Of a stretch of 64,000 nt of DNA, positions 50,990 through 61,549 are shown piece by piece. Numbering within the stretch: the first letter of the stretch is position 1; each line of letters begins with the position of its first letter. The stretch spans positions 8,434,001 through 8,498,000 of the forward strand of contig CM043942.1 in the NCBI GenBank assembly GCA_014529385.2, given 5' to 3'. Origin of the DNA: Adiantum capillus-veneris. Lineage: Eukaryota; Streptophyta; Polypodiopsida; Polypodiales; Pteridaceae. Under the pieces are notes generated by a model. It ran no database searches. It was not told where the DNA came from and was given only the letters and a program-made list of their open reading frames with translations. The translations under genes and the position numbers were made by a program.

Positions 50990-51005
50990 ATGGATTGCAA
51001 TCCAT
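50990..51005. repeat. Family-D palindrome, copy 2
   Basis: ATGGATTGCAATCCAT, a perfect palindrome. The centre TGCA is also what CGCG gives by CG to TG and CG to CA. Confidence 0.75.
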
Positions 51006-51220
51006 GGTATACAAGAAACTAATAAATTATTTGCATCATATGTAGAAGATAAATTAATTGAGTTGAGGGACCTAGTGCATGTGGACTACATGGGAATAGA
51101 TATTTCAATGACGATGGAATTGAGTATCGAGTCGTGTACCCATAAGCCAAAGTAGATGACAAGCCAAGATAGAACCCTCCTCTAATCAACAAACCAAATG
51201 CTAGGTTTATCAAGACCATT

Positions 51221-51541
51221 GTGGCCACAAAACTTCCATTATATTATGTCTATATGGGTCTGTATAGGCTCTCAAATGGGAATCAACACAACTTTTATAA
51301 GTGTATAGAACCTACTTTTAGGGATCTATCAAATCATAAAAACCTATACGTATTCACATATATAGGTGCTCAAGGAGTGCAAGTCCTATCGATGGACAAA
51401 TACAAGAGAGAGTATAGGAGGATTGTTGAACCAAATGGGTTAGAAAGGCACTCTTATATAGGAATTCCAATCTCTGTATACTACATTCAATCGCATGCAA
51501 GCCCATCAAGGAGATCTAAAACTAATCCAAAGGGATTTTAG
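51221..51541 (+). pseudogene. Element D ORF1 fragment
   Basis: 106 residues. KNLYVFTYIGAQGVQVLSMD and KYKREYRRIVEP align with A's KVLYLFSYETAMGKDIVFVD and RYGREYKCILLEE, including spacing. No upstream start in frame is convincing. Confidence 0.55.
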
Positions 51542-52200
51542 AGATAAAATGTGAGAAGAATGATATTCAACAAGCCTAAAAACCATGCACACATTTCAGG
51601 GACTCACCCACCCTACGAGATTAATGGGGTCACAAACTTCTAGACTATTGCCCATGGGAGCCAAACTTTTAATCCTATAAGCCAAACCAGAGGAAATATT
51701 ATTGTAATAAGGTCAAGAGGATCTTAATTTGGGGATAGAAATTTAAGTAGAGTGAAAAAAATAATTCCATCAAGATTCCCTCCACAAGTGCTTGAGTTAG
51801 TAAAAGAGAAGTCTTTGTGGGATATCCTAGAATGATTAGGTATATGGCTAAAGCACACAAACCATAAGCTACCAAATGTGTAAACAAAAAATAAGGTGGA
51901 TATGGATTATCATCATGCACATGTTTCACTCTTTAAGCAAGTCTTAAGATTAAAGCAATCACACAATTTCCATACCTAGGACAAAAGATCATGATTGACA
52001 TTGGAAGGAACGGCTTTGACATGGTTCCAACCATTGAATTGAGAATCATTTTCCATCATAGAGAATCTATTGATGGAATTTGTTCAATGGAGAATTCTGA
52101 AAATGAGGGATCAAGCGTAATACTGATTTGCAGAATTATGCTTTTGATGAAGGATCTGGATTGACATTATAAGGAATGGTGGTGGACTAAATTTGGGTGA

Positions 52201-52945
52201 TGCTATAAACTATGCAAGGCAGAGCTATGTGTGCTTACAGGTGCATGTTGAGGTGTCAAGACAAGTATGAGAGTCAAGGACAGGAAAAGGGTAGCAAGTA
52301 TGAAGTCTTTATATGGTTTTTTGGGCCAATGTACCTTTACCGAGCTGCCTATCAAAGGTGGTGGGTCAAAGTGTTCCAAGTGCAAAAATGGAAGTCCAAG
52401 AGGTGGTTCTCAAAATGTTCTCCAAGTTGGCCTAGACGGCTCATCAATCGAAGCTACGGAGTAAAAGTTATGATGGCTTGAAGGTAAAAGTGGTTTGCAG
52501 TACCCCATTGGGTTGGACCATTGCAGATGATTGGTCAGAGGATATGTGAGTGCATGGGCCTGAAGTGCTCAATTTATGGTGCATGTTGGTCTTTTTGGAT
52601 TGGCAATTCGAGTGAAACGGCCCAGTTATGGGTAGTTAAAGTTTTGCCATTATTTATGCGCCTTGGTGTTGGTGCCGGTGTGTGTGTGAGTTCCAGGCCG
52701 TGTTTGGTGGTGCAGAGATGGAGAGACATGTGTTGTGTGATGATGGTGTGTACGATCAAATTATTGTGAGTATTGTGCAGACATTTATTCCTTGATGTGT
52801 GTACACACTTATTTGTGTGAAGTATAAGGCGTGTGTTGTGAATATAGTGTTGTTCCAATATGTTGGGAGAGACATGTGTTGTGAATATTGTGGTGTTACT
52901 GAGAGGATTGGGGTGTTGTGAATACCCTGGGCTATAGACAGGTAG
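52201..52945 (+). other. Unassigned stretch with TG-rich part
   Basis: A short frame at 52,267-52,464 contains KCSKCKNGSPRGGS, not recognised. From 52,670 the DNA is TG-rich (GTGTTGTGAATA-type repeats near 52,836 and 52,877). Confidence 0.35.
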
Positions 52946-53102
52946 TTTGTGTGTGTTTCTAGGTGTGTTTGCATTCCCCCTCTCCATCTTCTGGTGCCCT
53001 CATGGAGGTGTTTCTAGGTGTGTTTGCATTCCCCCTCAATTTGTGTGTGTTTCTAGGTGTGTTTGCATTCCCCCTCTCCATCTTCTGGTGCCCTCATGGA
53101 GG
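52946..53102 (+). repeat. 93-bp tandem duplication
   Basis: A ~63-bp text (TTTGTGTGTGTTTCTAGGTG through CCCTCATGGAGG) at 52,946-53,008 recurs at 53,039-53,102, with a partial third copy between them at 53,009-53,037. Confidence 0.85.
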
Positions 53103-54088
53103 AGCATTGCATTGGTTTGATCAAGAAGGGTGGTTTCTGCAACCAAGAAGTGATGGTAGCGAGAAGGTACGGGTCGATCTTCACTGGCGAGGAGGATCCC
53201 AAGGAGTGGATGACCGACTTTGAGTTGTCCATATTGTCATTGCATATGCCAAATGAAGATATCAAGATAAAAACAATTCCACTACTGATGCAGAGCAAAG
53301 CAAAGGTATGGCTTGATGCTTTGGAGTGAGAACCTAGGTTGATATGGCCAGCCCTACAGGCTCTCTTCCTATAGGATTTTCAAAAAGAGGTGTCTCTGGT
53401 TGATTTGGATGAAAGGTTGAAGGCATTAAGGCAAGATGTGAATAAAAAGTTTAGTGTTTTTCTAAATCGCTTTTGCATAGTTTTGGGTAGAGCTTCTATG
53501 TAGTTGTGACCTATGGGGAGTACTTAAAATTGGAGAAATCCATGGCATTTTTGCATCCCAAAGTTCAAAAGAAGGTGGATTTTGGGGAGTACTTAAAATT
53601 GGAGAAATCCATGGCATTTTTGCATCCCAAGGTTCAAAAGAAGGTGGATTTTGAGAGCCCTGGTGCAGTTGCAATTGCACAAGCAAAGAGTAATCAAATT
53701 AAGAAGAAGATTAAAAAGGCACGTTAGGATATCAATTGATGACTCCCAACCCGCTTCAAATTTTGAAGGAAGAAGCCCAAGAAAAAATCAAGAAAACTCA
53801 GGAGTTGAAACTATTCCTCAACATTGGGTACATATTGTTCAATATTTGACTGAAAAAATGCAAGAGCTCCAATTAAGTGTTATGGACAGAGGACAACGAA
53901 GGGCTGAAAGAGAGAGGACTAGGCCGTTTTGCCTGGTAGGTGCTACAATTGTGGAGAAGAAGGCCACTATGCTCCGGACTGCCTGCATCCACCAAGGGAA
54001 AGAGGAGGTATGTATTTGTTCTTTGGAAGAGGTAGAGATCAAGCACAATTCAATGGTCAAAGAGAGAAATAGGCAGTTAAGAATATAG
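53057..54088 (+). pseudogene. gag: Relic H: gypsy gag with zinc knuckle
   Basis: Capsid text FTGEEDPKEWMTDFEL, SKAKVWLDALE and LRQDVNKKFSVFLNRF is typical of plant gypsy gag. A normal knuckle CYNCGEEGHYAPDC lies at about 53,947-53,988. Frames shift several times. A 69-bp in-frame duplication is at 53,515-53,652. Confidence 0.75.
53515..53652 (+). repeat. 69-bp (23-codon) tandem duplication in relic H gag
   Basis: GGGGAGTACTTAAAATTGG starts at 53,515 and again at 53,584; the two units differ at one base. In protein the repeat unit begins GEYLKLEKSMAFLHPK. Confidence 0.9.
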
Positions 54089-55029
54089 TACCACCAGGTC
54101 CGCCATGTAATGATGAAGTTCCTATAATTAATATCATTGTTGTGGATAAGTAGGATGTGGATTTTTTGGCAAACAAAAGAGCACGAGGCAAAAGGGAGAC
54201 AAAAAATGAATGAGAAAAAAGGGCTCATAATAGCAAAGAGAAGATGAGCGAAGCAACGATCAACTAGAGACAAGAAAAATAAGACATGATCGAAAGATCA
54301 AGCGGTTAGATTTCTAGCTGGGATAGGGTCATCTAGAGTATGACTTGGTGAGTGATGTCAACAATCAAAAGACTAACATTACATTTGGTCAATTGCTTGC
54401 ATTGAATCAAGTTGAGGAGGCAATGGTCTATCCGTGTTAGCACGAGGCTTCCACAGGCTAGAGATGATGTGCTCGTGGTGCAGAATCTAGCTCTAAGGGT
54501 AGGAAGTCTCACTAATGTGCTTCTAGTTGTGGATGTTTTGATTGAAAGGAATAATTAGGGGCAAGCATACATTGATGTAAATGCATATGTTTGTGTGCTA
54601 ATAGAGGCTGCTATGAAGGACATAGGTATCAAAGTTGTGGTCAGATCCAACGTGCGATGAGGTTGGCCAACCATGCCAAAGGAAGATGTTTGGGAGTGGC
54701 TCAAGACATAAAGGTAAAGGTTATAGGAATTGAATGCCTCATTGATTTAATTGTGATGAAAGCATGTTAAAATTATTACCTGCTATTTTGGGGAGGCCAT
54801 GGTTGCTTGCAGTTGGAGCTAATCAAGATTGGGAGAAGGAGGTTTTCACATTGCCTGATCAGAGAATGGTGGGCAAGTGGTGCTTGATGTGAAGATCAAA
54901 GAGAGCCATTTTCATCATGTGGTAGACAGTAGTATAGGGGATTCGAGCACGAGCTATGAGTACGAGATAGAATCAACCTATGACAAAGGCTCTACTAGTA
55001 TTGGGAAAGAGGAAGAGAGCAATGAGGAT
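54089..55029 (+). pseudogene. Relic H: protease-region remnant
   Basis: Plus-strand pieces such as LGRPWLLAVGANQDWEKEVF (about 54,793-54,852) look like the closing part of a gypsy retropepsin. Many stops; the catalytic motif is not found. Confidence 0.5.
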
Positions 55030-56195
55030 CTATTGAAGTTGGACACATAGTTGTTCAAAGTTATAGTGGATTCTCCCAATTCCAATGAAGGTATGCAAGC
55101 TCCGCTTTGTGTTTTGAATGTGGTAGAAATAGAGGCAATCCTTTGTGCTCTTGAGGTACCTCATAATACCCTTCAATGCTTCCCAATGCTTTTTTCCATG
55201 ATTTTCCATGTACCCGCTAACCACTTCCATCGTAAATTCAATATCAAGATGTGTAGCCACCATAGCATACATCAAACTACAAACAATTGAAGCATACAGA
55301 ATCTGGCCATTTCAGTATTTTCATCATCAGATGTAGGGTTGTCCATTGCACCAAGTTTCACATATGGAGACGATGATACACCAATTTCTTTCCCCCTAAT
55401 CCATATGGAAACGTTCCAAAATTTTGGATACATATTCCTGATACGGTAGATAAAGGAGACCTTTTGACTTTTTCCTGAACATATGCATTCCAAGAGTATG
55501 ATTGGTCTCACCAAGATCCTTCATATCAAAGCTGTTGTGTAATCTTTTTCTCAACATGTCCAATGCATGAAATTTTGGCATGTAATCAGCATATCATCCA
55601 CATACAAAACCAAGATAATCAGATTGTCATCTGCTACCCTCTTGGTGTACAAGCAGTGATTAATCTGACTCCACTTGAACCCTTGAGATTGCATGAATGT
55701 ATCAAATTTCTGATACCATTCTTGAGATGCCTATTTTAGCCCATAAAAACTATTTTTGAGTTTACATACCATCTTTTCCTTCACTTGTTGCTGCATATAT
55801 ATTTCCTCATGAAAATTACTATGTAAAAATGTGGTTTTTACATCCATCTATATGAGTTCCCAATCCCCTAATGCAATCAAGCCCAAATCAATGCTCAAAG
55901 TAGTCATCTTGACTACGGGAGAAAAGATCTCATCAGAATCAATTCCCTGTTCCTGCTTGTACCCTTTGACAACCAACCGTGCCTTGTACTTTATCAAGGA
56001 ACTAGAAGTGAATTTCTTTTTGTAAACCCATTTGCATGGAAAAACTTTCTGCGCTTTTGGCAAATGCACCAAATCCCAAGTATCGTTTTTTTCCAAAGAT
56101 TCCATTTTTGACAGCATGGCCCTATACCATTTCTTGCTATTTGGACTAGCCGATGCTTCCTTGAAGCAAGAAGGTTCACCACAATTTTTCAACAT
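55030..56195 (-). pseudogene. pol: Element F reverse transcriptase
   Basis: KNDTWDLVHLPKAQKVFPCK, WVYKKKF, GYKQEQGIDSDEIFSPVVKM, then LVLYVDDMLIT (about 55,586-55,618) and NSFDMKDLGETNHTLGMHMF; finally MMYAMVATHLDIEF and MRYLKSTKDCLYF. Several shifts and stops; the YVDDM site is intact. Confidence 0.85.
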
Positions 56196-56624
56196 GACAT
56201 AATCAACACCAAGAACAAATCTATTTCACTTTCTTGATGGTTGGGTTGACCTCAGAACAAAAGGCTCCATACTTCTAGCTTATTGTCCATCTTGCAAATC
56301 TACAACTTGCTATCCTGACATTTTTGACATACCAAATTAGACTTTCCAGCTAATTCAACTTGTCCAAAGTCAGATTGTCCTGCATGATGTCCTACACGCG
56401 GGTCTACCAGTTCTCATTTTCTTGATTTGTGGTGCTCTGACTATGGACTACGATGGGCAATTTTTGCCTGAGAATTTTTAGTACCATTCCTTGCACTTTT
56501 GGAACATCATCAACAATTTTTTCCTGAACATTGGGCATACATTGTTGTCCAAAGATGCATCTTCTCAAAAAACAACTCTTCTGACTTCTTCAGTCTTTTG
56601 AGGTTGTTTGTGCATGCAAGCCTC
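56196..56624 (-). pseudogene. Element F integrase-RT linker
   Basis: Low-complexity broken frames between the integrase end and RT; no motif. Confidence 0.45.
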
Positions 56625-57021
56625 CTAGAAGATTACATCATGGCTGCGGACAGTTCTCCTCTTTTTGAGATCCCATAATCTATATCCCATTTCACCATTA
56701 TCACCATATCCTAGGAATACACACTTACAAGAATTTGGCTCCAACTTGTTGCAGTATTCCTTTTGGATGTCCACAAAATATTCGCAACCAAACACTCTTA
56801 AATGAGCGTACAAAGGTGGTTTTCCCGACCACACTTTTTGGGGAACTCCCCCACCCAAAGACCTATGTGGTGACCGGTTAATCAAATGTACGGCTATCAT
56901 AATAGACTCTACCCAAAAACCATGGGGTAACACAACATGAGACAACATACATCGGAATTTTTCTTGAATAGTCTGATTCACCCACTCTGCAACACCATTC
57001 TAGGGTGGATTATGAGGTGCA
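56625..57021 (-). pseudogene. pol: Element F integrase C-terminal half
   Basis: NGVAEWVNQTIQEKF carries the catalytic Glu; HLRVFGCEYFVDIQKEYCNK and CVFLGYGDNGEMGYRLWD follow. The protein joins in register to the piece ending at 62,830. Confidence 0.88.
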
Positions 57022-57213
57022 TGAAGGAGTACGAGCGGAAGTGCGACGCGAGAGAGAGTGCGAGAAGAAGAGCACGACGATATGGTGAACTCGCTCTACT
57101 GTAATGTGTAGAGCATAGTGAGTTCTTATTAGGTTTTTACAAAAGAATATGTGTACATACCTGGCGGCCCGCCCACTTACCTGGGCGACCACATTGGGCT
57201 TTATACCCCAACA
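57022..57213 (-). mobile_element. LTR copy a of element G (extra)
   Basis: 192 bp, followed by an 87-bp tail (57,214-57,300) that duplicates the start of the internal region 57,493-57,577. Confidence 0.92.
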
Positions 57214-57300
57214 ACCTCCCACTTAAAGTCCAATGTGGTACTTTAAGTGTGAGAGAAGCTACTATACAAGCTAATATACAAGAGATGTAGAGAAGTGAGT

Positions 57301-57492
57301 TGAAGGAGTACAAGCGGAAGTGCGACGCGAGAGAGAGTGCGAGAAGAAGAGCACGACGATATGGTGAACTCGCTCTACTGTAATGTGTAGAGCATAGTGA
57401 GTTCTTATTAGGTTTTTACAAAAGAATATGTGTACATACCTGGCGGCCCGCCCACTTACCTGGGCGACCACATTGGGCTTTATACCCCAACA
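57301..57492 (-). mobile_element. LTR copy b of element G (3' LTR)
   Basis: 192 bp, differing from copy a at one base (TACAAGCGG against TACGAGCGG). Confidence 0.92.
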
Positions 57493-57503
57493 ACCTCCCA
57501 CTT
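57493..57503 (-). promoter_or_regulatory. Polypurine tract of element G
   Basis: AAGTGGGAGGT on the minus strand, next to LTR copy b; also present beside copy a. Confidence 0.7.
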
Positions 57504-57581
57504 AAAGTCCAATGTGGTACTTTAAGTGTGAGAGAAGCTACTATACAAGCTAATATACAAGAGATGTAGAGAAGTGATGTA

Positions 57582-57974
57582 CTACCCTACACCTAACTGC
57601 TTGCAAAAATGCGCAAAGCTCTCTGAGGGAAGTCCTTTTGTAAGTAGATCAGTAGGATTTTCTGTTGTGTGAACTTTGACAAGCTGAAGTTGCTTATCCT
57701 CGAGCATTTCCCTGATGAAATGATACTTCACATCCACATGCTTTGTCTTTGAGTGATAAACTGGATTGCGAGCCAATTGTATAGCACTTTGACTATCACA
57801 ATATAACACAGGCATCTCTTCTTTGATTCCCAAATCTGTTACTAGTCGATTAAGCCAAATTGATTCTTTGCATGCCTCTGATGCTGCAACATATTCAGCC
57901 TCTGTAGTAGACTAAGTAACACAATCTTGTAATCTAGAACGCCATGATACTGCTCCACCAGCCAATGTAAAGAC
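57582..57974 (-). pseudogene. pol: Element G RNase H C-terminal part
   Basis: VLYCDSQSAIQLARNPVYHS, KHVDVKYHFIREML and TTENPTDLLTKGLPSESF. A stop near 57,915 separates it from the upstream part. Confidence 0.88.
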
Positions 57975-59255
57975 TTACCTTGACGTAGACCTTCGGTTGT
58001 CTAAGTCACCTGCATAATCTGAGTCTGTAAAACCCTTTACACTTAGCTCCTGACTCCCATAGCATATACGCATACTCTTTGTAGCTTTCAGGTATCTCAA
58101 TATTCCTTTCACTGCCTCCCAATGTTTCTTCCCTGGGTTTGACATGTATCGACTTACTACTCCCACTGCAAATGCAATGTCTGGGCGAGTAGCAATCATT
58201 GCATACATCAAACTACCCACTGCAGACGCATATGGAATCTTATCCATTTCAGTCTGTTCTTCCTCAGACACAGGACAATCTTGTTTGCTAAGTTTCACAT
58301 ATGGTGGCAATGGAACACTCAATGCCTTTCCCTTCTCCATATTGAAACGTTGCAAAACCTTGTCAATATACTCTTTTTGAGATAACCAAATCAACTTCTT
58401 TGATCTGTCTCTCTCAATACGCATACCAAGTATATGACTTGCCTCACCCATGTATTTTATGTCAAACGATTTTGCCATCTTTGACTTCAAAGCTGAAATT
58501 TCTTCCAAGTGCTTGCCAGCAATCAACATGTCATCCACATACAAAATAAGGATCAGCCAACTACCATCCTTAGCCTTCTTTGTATATAGACAGTGATCGA
58601 ACTCACTATGTTTGTAACCTTGAGAAAGCATAAACTTGTGGAATTTATGGTACCATGCCCTTGGTGATTGTTTTAAGCCATAAAGACTCTTTAACAACTG
58701 GCATACCCAATCTTCCTTGCCTTTCTCAACAAACCCTTCTGGCTATGCATGTAAATTTCCACATCTAAATCACCATGCAAGAACGCTGTCTTGACATCCA
58801 TTTGGTGCAACACCAAATCTAATATGGCAACCAATGCAAGAAAGCATCTCAATGTAGTCATTTTGACCACCGGAGAGAAGAATTCATAAAAATTCAATGC
58901 CTTGTTCTTGCTTAAAGCCCTTGGCAACAAGCCTTGCTTTGTACTTTGGTTGACTATCATGAGCGGTGATCTTATACCTGTAAACCCATTTACAGGGTAG
59001 AGCCTTTTTGCCCCGTGGTAATTTAACCAGCTTCCATGTCTGGTTTTTATGCAGAGCTGTCATCTCTGATTGCATGGCCAATTTCCAATTCCCGGAGTCC
59101 TTCATTTGCACTGCTTCCTTGTAACATGAAGGCTCATTGCAATCAGTCAACATGACATAGTTCATAGATGGAAAAAACCTATCAGGAGGTCGCGTGACAC
59201 ATCCAGATCTACGCACAATAGGTGGCTCAGGCTCAGCCACAACCTGTGGTTCCAC
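57975..59255 (-). pseudogene. pol: Element G reverse transcriptase and RNase H start
   Basis: Three frames: KWVYRYKITAHD and GFKQEQGIEF; FFSPVVKMTTLR and QMDVKTAFLHGDLDVEIYM; SLYGLKQSPRAWYHKF, YVDDMLIAG and GFTDSDYAGDLDNRRSTS. Shifts near 58,895 and 58,695. Catalytic residues are kept. Confidence 0.9.
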
Positions 59256-59687
59256 TCGATCCTGTCCTTGCTCCTCTTAAGCCCTGACATTTTGTCTTGC
59301 ACGTGCAGGTCCATCTTCTTGGAAGACAACTCTTCTAATCTCCTCAACCCTCTCTGGTTTAGAATGATATTTGGATTCATTAAAGTGAACATCATTGCTG
59401 CGGACAACCTTTCTGGATTCGGGATCCCAAAGTATGTACCCCATCTCACCAGAATTACCATAGCCTAGAAAGATGCACTTTCTACTCTTTGGCTCAAGTT
59501 TGTTCCTAAATTCCTTTGGAACGTGAGTATATGCCTCACAGCCAAAGACTCTGAGATGCTTGTATGAGGGCATTTTGCCTGACCATACCATCTCTGGCAC
59601 TGAATCCTTTTGCAAAACCTTGCTAGGAGATCTATTTACAAGATGAACAGTTGTTGATACAGCTTTAGCCCAAAACCCATTTGGCAG
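59256..59687 (-). pseudogene. pol: Element G integrase C-terminal part
   Basis: HLRVFGCEAYTHVPKEFRNK, CIFLGYGNSGEMGYILWD and VVRSNDVHFNESK; the usual end of copia integrase before RT. Confidence 0.85.
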
Positions 59688-60059
59688 CTATGCATTAGAC
59701 AACATACTTCTGACCTTCTCTTGTATGGTCCTATTCATCCTCTCAGCAACACCATTTTGAGGAGGATTGTAAGGAGCAGTAAGTTCATGTTTTATACCTT
59801 TTGACTCACAAAAGTCCTGAAAGGCCTTTGAAACATACTCTCCACCATTGTCAGTGCGTAAGCATTTAAGCTTCTTGCCACTCTGATTCTCCACAAGTGT
59901 CACAAACGTTTTGAAAACACTAAACGCTTCATCCTTGTGCTTGAGAAAGTAAACCCATACTTTCCTCGAGTAATCATCTATAAATGTCATAAAGTAAGAA
60001 GCTCCCCCTAGAGATAGGCTAGGCATAGGTCCACACAAATCACTATGAACAAGTGCCAA
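59688..60059 (-). CDS. pol: Element G integrase core
   Basis: LVHSDLCGPM, CLRTDNGGEYV and NGVAERMNRTIQEK give the complete DDE triad in one frame. Confidence 0.9.
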   Translation of the reverse strand: MALVHSDLCGPMPSLSLGGASYFMTFIDDYSRKVWVYFLKHKDEAFSVFKTFVTLVENQSGKKLKCLRTDNGGEYVSKAFQDFCESKGIKHELTAPYNPPQNGVAERMNRTIQEKVRSMLSNA

Positions 60060-60098
60060 CTGTGTATCTCTTCTACTGCTTCTATGCTTATGTGGCTG

Positions 60099-60557
60099 CT
60101 ATGTTTGCTTACCATACAGACAATGTTCACAGAATTCAAAATCATTAAATGAAAATCCAGGCAAATAACCAGAACGAGACAAGATTTCCATTCCCTTCTT
60201 GGACATATGTCCTAACCGGCTATGCCACAAAGAAACGTTCGGCTGCTTGGTTACATTGATTACATTTTTAGAGACATTTGATACATAAATCATGTAAATT
60301 CCTCCATAATTTACTCCATGTGCTACTGTCATAGAACCCTTGGATATCTTCCACATGTTCTGTCCAAAAGTGGTGACGTAGCCAGCATCATCAAGTAAAC
60401 TTGTGCTGATCAAGCTCTTTGTAATTGCGGGAACATGTCTCACATTCTTCAGCGTGAAAGAAGAGCCATTCTGAAACTTCAATTGAACATCTCCAACACC
60501 TAAGATCTCACATGTCTGCCCATTGCTTAGCCGAACATGATCTTTAGTGGTCACCAC
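60099..60557 (-). CDS. pol: Element G protease end and integrase zinc domain
   Basis: HVRLSNGQTCEILGVGDVQL, KNVRHVPAITKSLIST, HSRLGHMSKKGME and CEHCLYGK: the HHCC domain is complete. Confidence 0.88.
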   Translation of the reverse strand: MVTTKDHVRLSNGQTCEILGVGDVQLKFQNGSSFTLKNVRHVPAITKSLISTSLLDDAGYVTTFGQNMWKISKGSMTVAHGVNYGGIYMIYVSNVSKNVINVTKQPNVSLWHSRLGHMSKKGMEILSRSGYLPGFSFNDFEFCEHCLYGKQT

Positions 60558-61549
60558 TCCTTGTTTGGAGACACATGAAGTGATGCCCCTGAGTCTATAA
60601 TCCAGTCACTCAGTGCATTTCCATCAGATGCTGTAAGAAGAGCTGAGTCCATTGTATTCTTCAAGAAGTAGATGTCTCCTGACACTAGACTGTCATCCTC
60701 TGCAACAGTGTTTGTCACATTTATTTCTTGAATCTTCACTGAGGACTTGTTCTTCTCACCATGGTCTTCAACTTTCTCTTTGCCTTTTTCTGCTTTCCAT
60801 TCTCTGCAGTCTCTTTTCATGTGACCCTTCTTGCCACAATGGTAGCATTCTATGTCACTCTTGCCTTTAGCAGTGCGGGACTTGCTACGAGACTGATTCC
60901 TCTTTCCACCTTTGTACTTTTATTTGGTCCTTCCCCTGACAACTAAGGCTGTTCCTTTGCCTTTGTCCATTGTCTTTCTATTGGTTTCTTCAATAAGCAG
61001 ACTTCCTTCTACACCTGCTATGTTCAAACCATCTGGAGGTGCATAATTACTCAAAGCTGTGCGAAAAGTGTCCCAACTTTCCGGCAATGTGATCAACAGG
61101 AACATAGCTCTAACAGGTTCATCAAACTTGACACCTTGAGCTGACAACTGACTGTAGATGGTGTTGAATTCATTCAGATGATTGGACATAGGTGTCCCTT
61201 CTTTCATCTTCAAGTCAACAAGCTTCTTAAGCCAGTATACCTGTGAAGTTGCACTCTACTTCTCATAAAGATCACTCAGCTTTATCCATGCTTGATAAGC
61301 CGACATCTCGTCTGCTACATTGAAGTAAACTCTTTCTGCCAAAGTCAGCATAATGGTAGAAAGTGCCAATTCATCCATTTCGCTCCATTCATCTTCTTCC
61401 ATATCTTCTGGTTTTATCCCCTTGAGCTTTATAGGTTTTATTTGCTTCTTTTGTACCAACACATGCCAAATCTGCTTCTTCCACAATGGGAAATTGGTTC
61501 CATCCAACTTCTTGATATTGTAAAGATCAGTGTCCTGTGATCCAGCCAT
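60551..61549 (-). pseudogene. gag: Element G gag and protease active site
   Basis: ATG 61,549 opens MAGSQDTDLYNIKKLDG; a TAG just before 61,256 and a TAA near 60,920 interrupt. GTPMSNHLNEFNTIYSQL is the gag domain; CYHCGKKGHMKRDC is the knuckle; WIIDSGASLHV is the protease site. Confidence 0.88.

Larger units (their letters stand above)
50561..52200 (+). mobile_element. Element D: fragment of a third A/B-like gypsy family
   Basis: A leader with two palindromes 284 bp apart (50,706 and 50,990), followed 216 bp later by a frame related to A/B ORF1. The rest to about 52,200 is decayed, with short Pro/Arg-rich pieces. Same plan as A's first 2 kb but very diverged sequence. Confidence 0.55.
55030..57021 (-). 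mobile_element. Element F (copia): RT to integrase part
   Basis: Minus-strand integrase C-terminal part and RT, truncated near 55,125 in the RT/RNase H region where similarity stops. The upstream part is at 62,830-64,000, beyond element G. Confidence 0.85.

Noticed and set aside
52267-52464. Possible host gene exon with KCSKCKN motif
   Set aside because: Short, not recognised, no splice context or similarity that I can support.
57010-57501. Repeated ORFs starting MGGCWGIKPNVV at three places
   Set aside because: They lie wholly in the LTR copies of element G and its flank, and repeat only because the LTR repeats; no coding evidence.
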